Part shown: positions 5,416 through 6,570 of the stretch, piece after piece
Layout of the letters: each line of letters begins with the position of its first letter
How positions within the stretch are numbered: the first letter of the stretch is position 1
Notes under the pieces: model-generated
What the model was told of the DNA's origin: nothing
Database searches by the model: none
The model's input: only the letters and a program-made list of their open reading frames with translations
Source: an uncultured Bacillota bacterium
GTDB lineage: Bacteria > Bacillota > Clostridia > Peptostreptococcales > Anaerovoracaceae
Assembly: GCA_946541435.1 (NCBI GenBank)
Contig: CAMNJK010000090.1
Coordinates: 1 to 6,570 of the forward strand
DNA length: 6,570 nucleotides
Direction of reading: 5' to 3'
Translations under genes and position numbers: made by a program

Positions 5416-6399
5416 TCAGCTGATGCTGTCCAGGATCGCCTGCAGCTGCGGTTTGTCAAAATGATATTTCTTCAGACAGAACTGACACTGCAGTTCAGCC
5501 TGTCCGTCTTCTTCAATGATTTCTGTCAGATCCTTCACGCCGATGGTCATGAGGGCCTGTTCGATCCGCTGGCGGCTGCAGTCACAGTGCCATGTGATGT
5601 CCCGTTCTTCCAGCACCTTCACCTGGTACTCTTCCGGCATGCCGGAGAAGATCTCCTCCACCATCTCCCGGACCAGGCCTGCTTCGGACAGGGGCCTGAA
5701 ACCCGGATCAGTGTTCCCGTCAGCATCCCCAGCCTTTGCATCGGACGCGGCATCCCCAGCCTTTGCATTGTCCTGCAGCCGGCTGATGATGGAAGTGACC
5801 GGCTCCATCTTGCCGATCATTTCCTCCAGGGCGTCCACCGCCCCCTCCCGGGCGTCCGGAAGCATCTGAATGATCATGCCGCCGGCGGCGCCGATGGAAA
5901 AGTCCCGTTCCACCTTCACGCCCAGCGCCACGGAAGTACTCTGCTGCTCCGAGATGAAGAAATACGCGGTCAGATCCTCCGCGATCTCACCGTTCACCAG
6001 GGCGATGGTGCCCATGTAAGGCTCCTTCAGGCCCAGATCCCGGATCACGGAAAGCTCGCCGATGCCCAGGCTTCCGCCTACATCCAGCTTGCCCGCCTCC
6101 GTCAGCGGAAGGTCGACATAGGGATTCGCGATGTAACCCTTGACCCGTCCATCGCCATAAGCAGTCGCCAGGATCTGCTGCGCCGGACCGTCCCCTTTGA
6201 AATTCACGGTCAGCTTATTGTCCGGATCCTTCATCAGGATCCCCATCATCCCCGCTGCCGTCAGGACGCGCCCCAGACCGGCCGCCGCCGTGGGCGTACA
6301 GTCGTGGATCTTCACCGCCTCCCGGACCAGATCCGTGGTGATGGTCGCGCAGACCCGGTAGGATCCGCTGTTATCGATTGCGATCAGTGCCTTGCTCAT
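5416..6399 (-). CDS. hslO: Hsp33 redox-regulated holdase chaperone
   Basis: Cytosolic chaperone activated by oxidation: a C-terminal zinc centre releases Zn as its cysteines form disulfides, and the protein then holds unfolding proteins. With the start chosen it has 327 residues, longer than the usual roughly 290. Seen: an N-terminal domain from MSKALIAIDN through HDCTPTAAAGLGRVLTAAGMMG (32-53), the GDGP turn (69-72), GYIANPYVDLPL (88-99) and VGGSLGIGELSVIRDLGLKEPYMG (107-130); ERDFSIGAAGGMIIQMLP (164-181); and the complete zinc motif C272-x-C274 ... C305-x-x-C308 (CDCS, CQFC). The extra length is mainly a repetitive insert at about 211-232. An in-frame ATG at 6429 would add MKTAEERRGF, but it has no ribosome binding site and homologues begin near MSK; the site before 6399 (GGGG at 4 nt) is also weak, so the start is probable, not certain. 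Confidence 0.93.
   Translation of the reverse strand: MSKALIAIDNSGSYRVCATITTDLVREAVKIHDCTPTAAAGLGRVLTAAGMMGILMKDPDNKLTVNFKGDGPAQQILATAYGDGRVKGYIANPYVDLPLTEAGKLDVGGSLGIGELSVIRDLGLKEPYMGTIALVNGEIAEDLTAYFFISEQQSTSVALGVKVERDFSIGAAGGMIIQMLPDAREGAVDALEEMIGKMEPVTSIISRLQDNAKAGDAASDAKAGDADGNTDPGFRPLSEAGLVREMVEEIFSGMPEEYQVKVLEERDITWHCDCSRQRIEQALMTIGVKDLTEIIEEDGQAELQCQFCLKKYHFDKPQLQAILDSIS
5723..5768 (-). repeat. In-frame 27 bp-period duplication inside hslO
   Basis: Two identical 19 bp copies (5723-5741 and 5750-5768), each containing GCAAAGGCTGG on the minus strand, are spaced by 27 bp, nine codons. They encode AKAGDAASD followed by AKAGDADGN, at residues 212-229 of Hsp33, in the linker between the substrate-binding and zinc domains. 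The same 11-mer occurs in two intergenic gaps of this window, so the insert is probably related to those repeats and is not an ordinary part of the protein. Confidence 0.88.
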
Positions 6400-6453
6400 A
6401 AAACCCCGTCTTTCTTCTGCTGTCTTCATCTGCTGTGAAACAATACTTTGGTT

Positions 6454-6462
6454 ATTGTACCA
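6454..6462 (-). promoter_or_regulatory. Extended -10 promoter for hslO
   Basis: The minus strand reads TGGTACAAT (6462-6454): a TACAAT -10 hexamer (5 of 6) with the TGn extension, in AT-rich DNA. No good -35 is found at 16-18 nt, which is tolerated by extended -10 promoters. The expected transcription start near 6447 gives a leader of about 48 nt to ATG 6399, or only about 18 nt to the alternative ATG 6429. Confidence 0.6.
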
Positions 6463-6570
6463 TATTTCTTGTTGTCACTGTAGTAAAATCAACGCCTCAA
6501 ACGCTACTTTTTACCTACGGCAAACACATTGCCCGTCATATGTTTTGACACCGCCGCGCATGGAGGGCTG
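6463..6570 (-). other. Unassigned edge region, possible 3' end of an upstream gene
   Basis: Two minus-strand frames are open from the window edge: one stops at TAA 6513-6511 (ending GGVKTYDGQCVCRR), the other at TAG 6506-6504 (ending SKHMTGNVFAVGKK). Either could be the tail of a gene beginning outside the window; about 20 codons are too few to choose or to identify a family. The remaining DNA down to the hslO promoter is AT-rich, with a GCGTT-TGAG-GCGTT direct repeat (6490-6503) and no convincing terminator. Confidence 0.25.

Overview
The window reads as a piece of a moderately GC-rich anaerobic Bacillota (Clostridia) chromosome. The evidence is a clostridial-type 3-hydroxybutyryl-CoA dehydrogenase, an Hsp33, strong AGGAGG-type ribosome binding sites, and two uncharacterised families common in Firmicutes (DUF1934/YwiB-like and DUF1846/UPF0371). 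The genus cannot be fixed from the sequence. All recognisable genes lie on the minus strand, so transcription runs from high to low coordinates. The long plus-strand open frames are antisense shadows.

In transcription order: an unassigned edge region (6570-6463); an extended -10 promoter (about 6454-6462); hslO (Hsp33 redox chaperone, start 6399); a 3 x 19 bp tandem repeat in the gap; a DUF1934 small beta-barrel protein (5325-4900); a 131 bp gap with a terminator-like hairpin facing the plus strand; a DUF1846 protein (4768-3248); an AEC-family permease (3182-2235); pgi (glucose-6-phosphate isomerase, start 2189); a 157 bp gap with a good sigma-A-type promoter; and hbd (start 799), which runs off the window edge with roughly 15-25 C-terminal residues missing.

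The genes look like mixed housekeeping functions: redox-stress protein quality control, glycolysis, organic-anion or amino-acid transport, and the NAD(P)H-linked step of butyrate/crotonyl-CoA metabolism. From hslO to pgi there is no convincing minus-strand terminator, so they may be cotranscribed, but they do not form an obvious single pathway. hbd has its own promoter and a distinct codon bias typical of a highly expressed gene.

I did not find a new enzymatic or defence system. The most unusual signal is a set of short repeats. The 11-mer GCAAAGGCTGG (minus-strand reading) occurs four times in that orientation and once inverted. One pair forms a perfect 22 bp palindrome just upstream of pgi. 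One copy sits in the short DUF1846-permease gap. Two copies lie inside hslO, where they encode an extra in-frame, Ala/Gly/Asp-rich insert between the two Hsp33 domains. This resembles a small dispersed element that tolerates both intergenic and in-frame coding sites. Other gaps carry their own local duplications (3 x 19 bp, and 2 x 12 bp at a stop codon).
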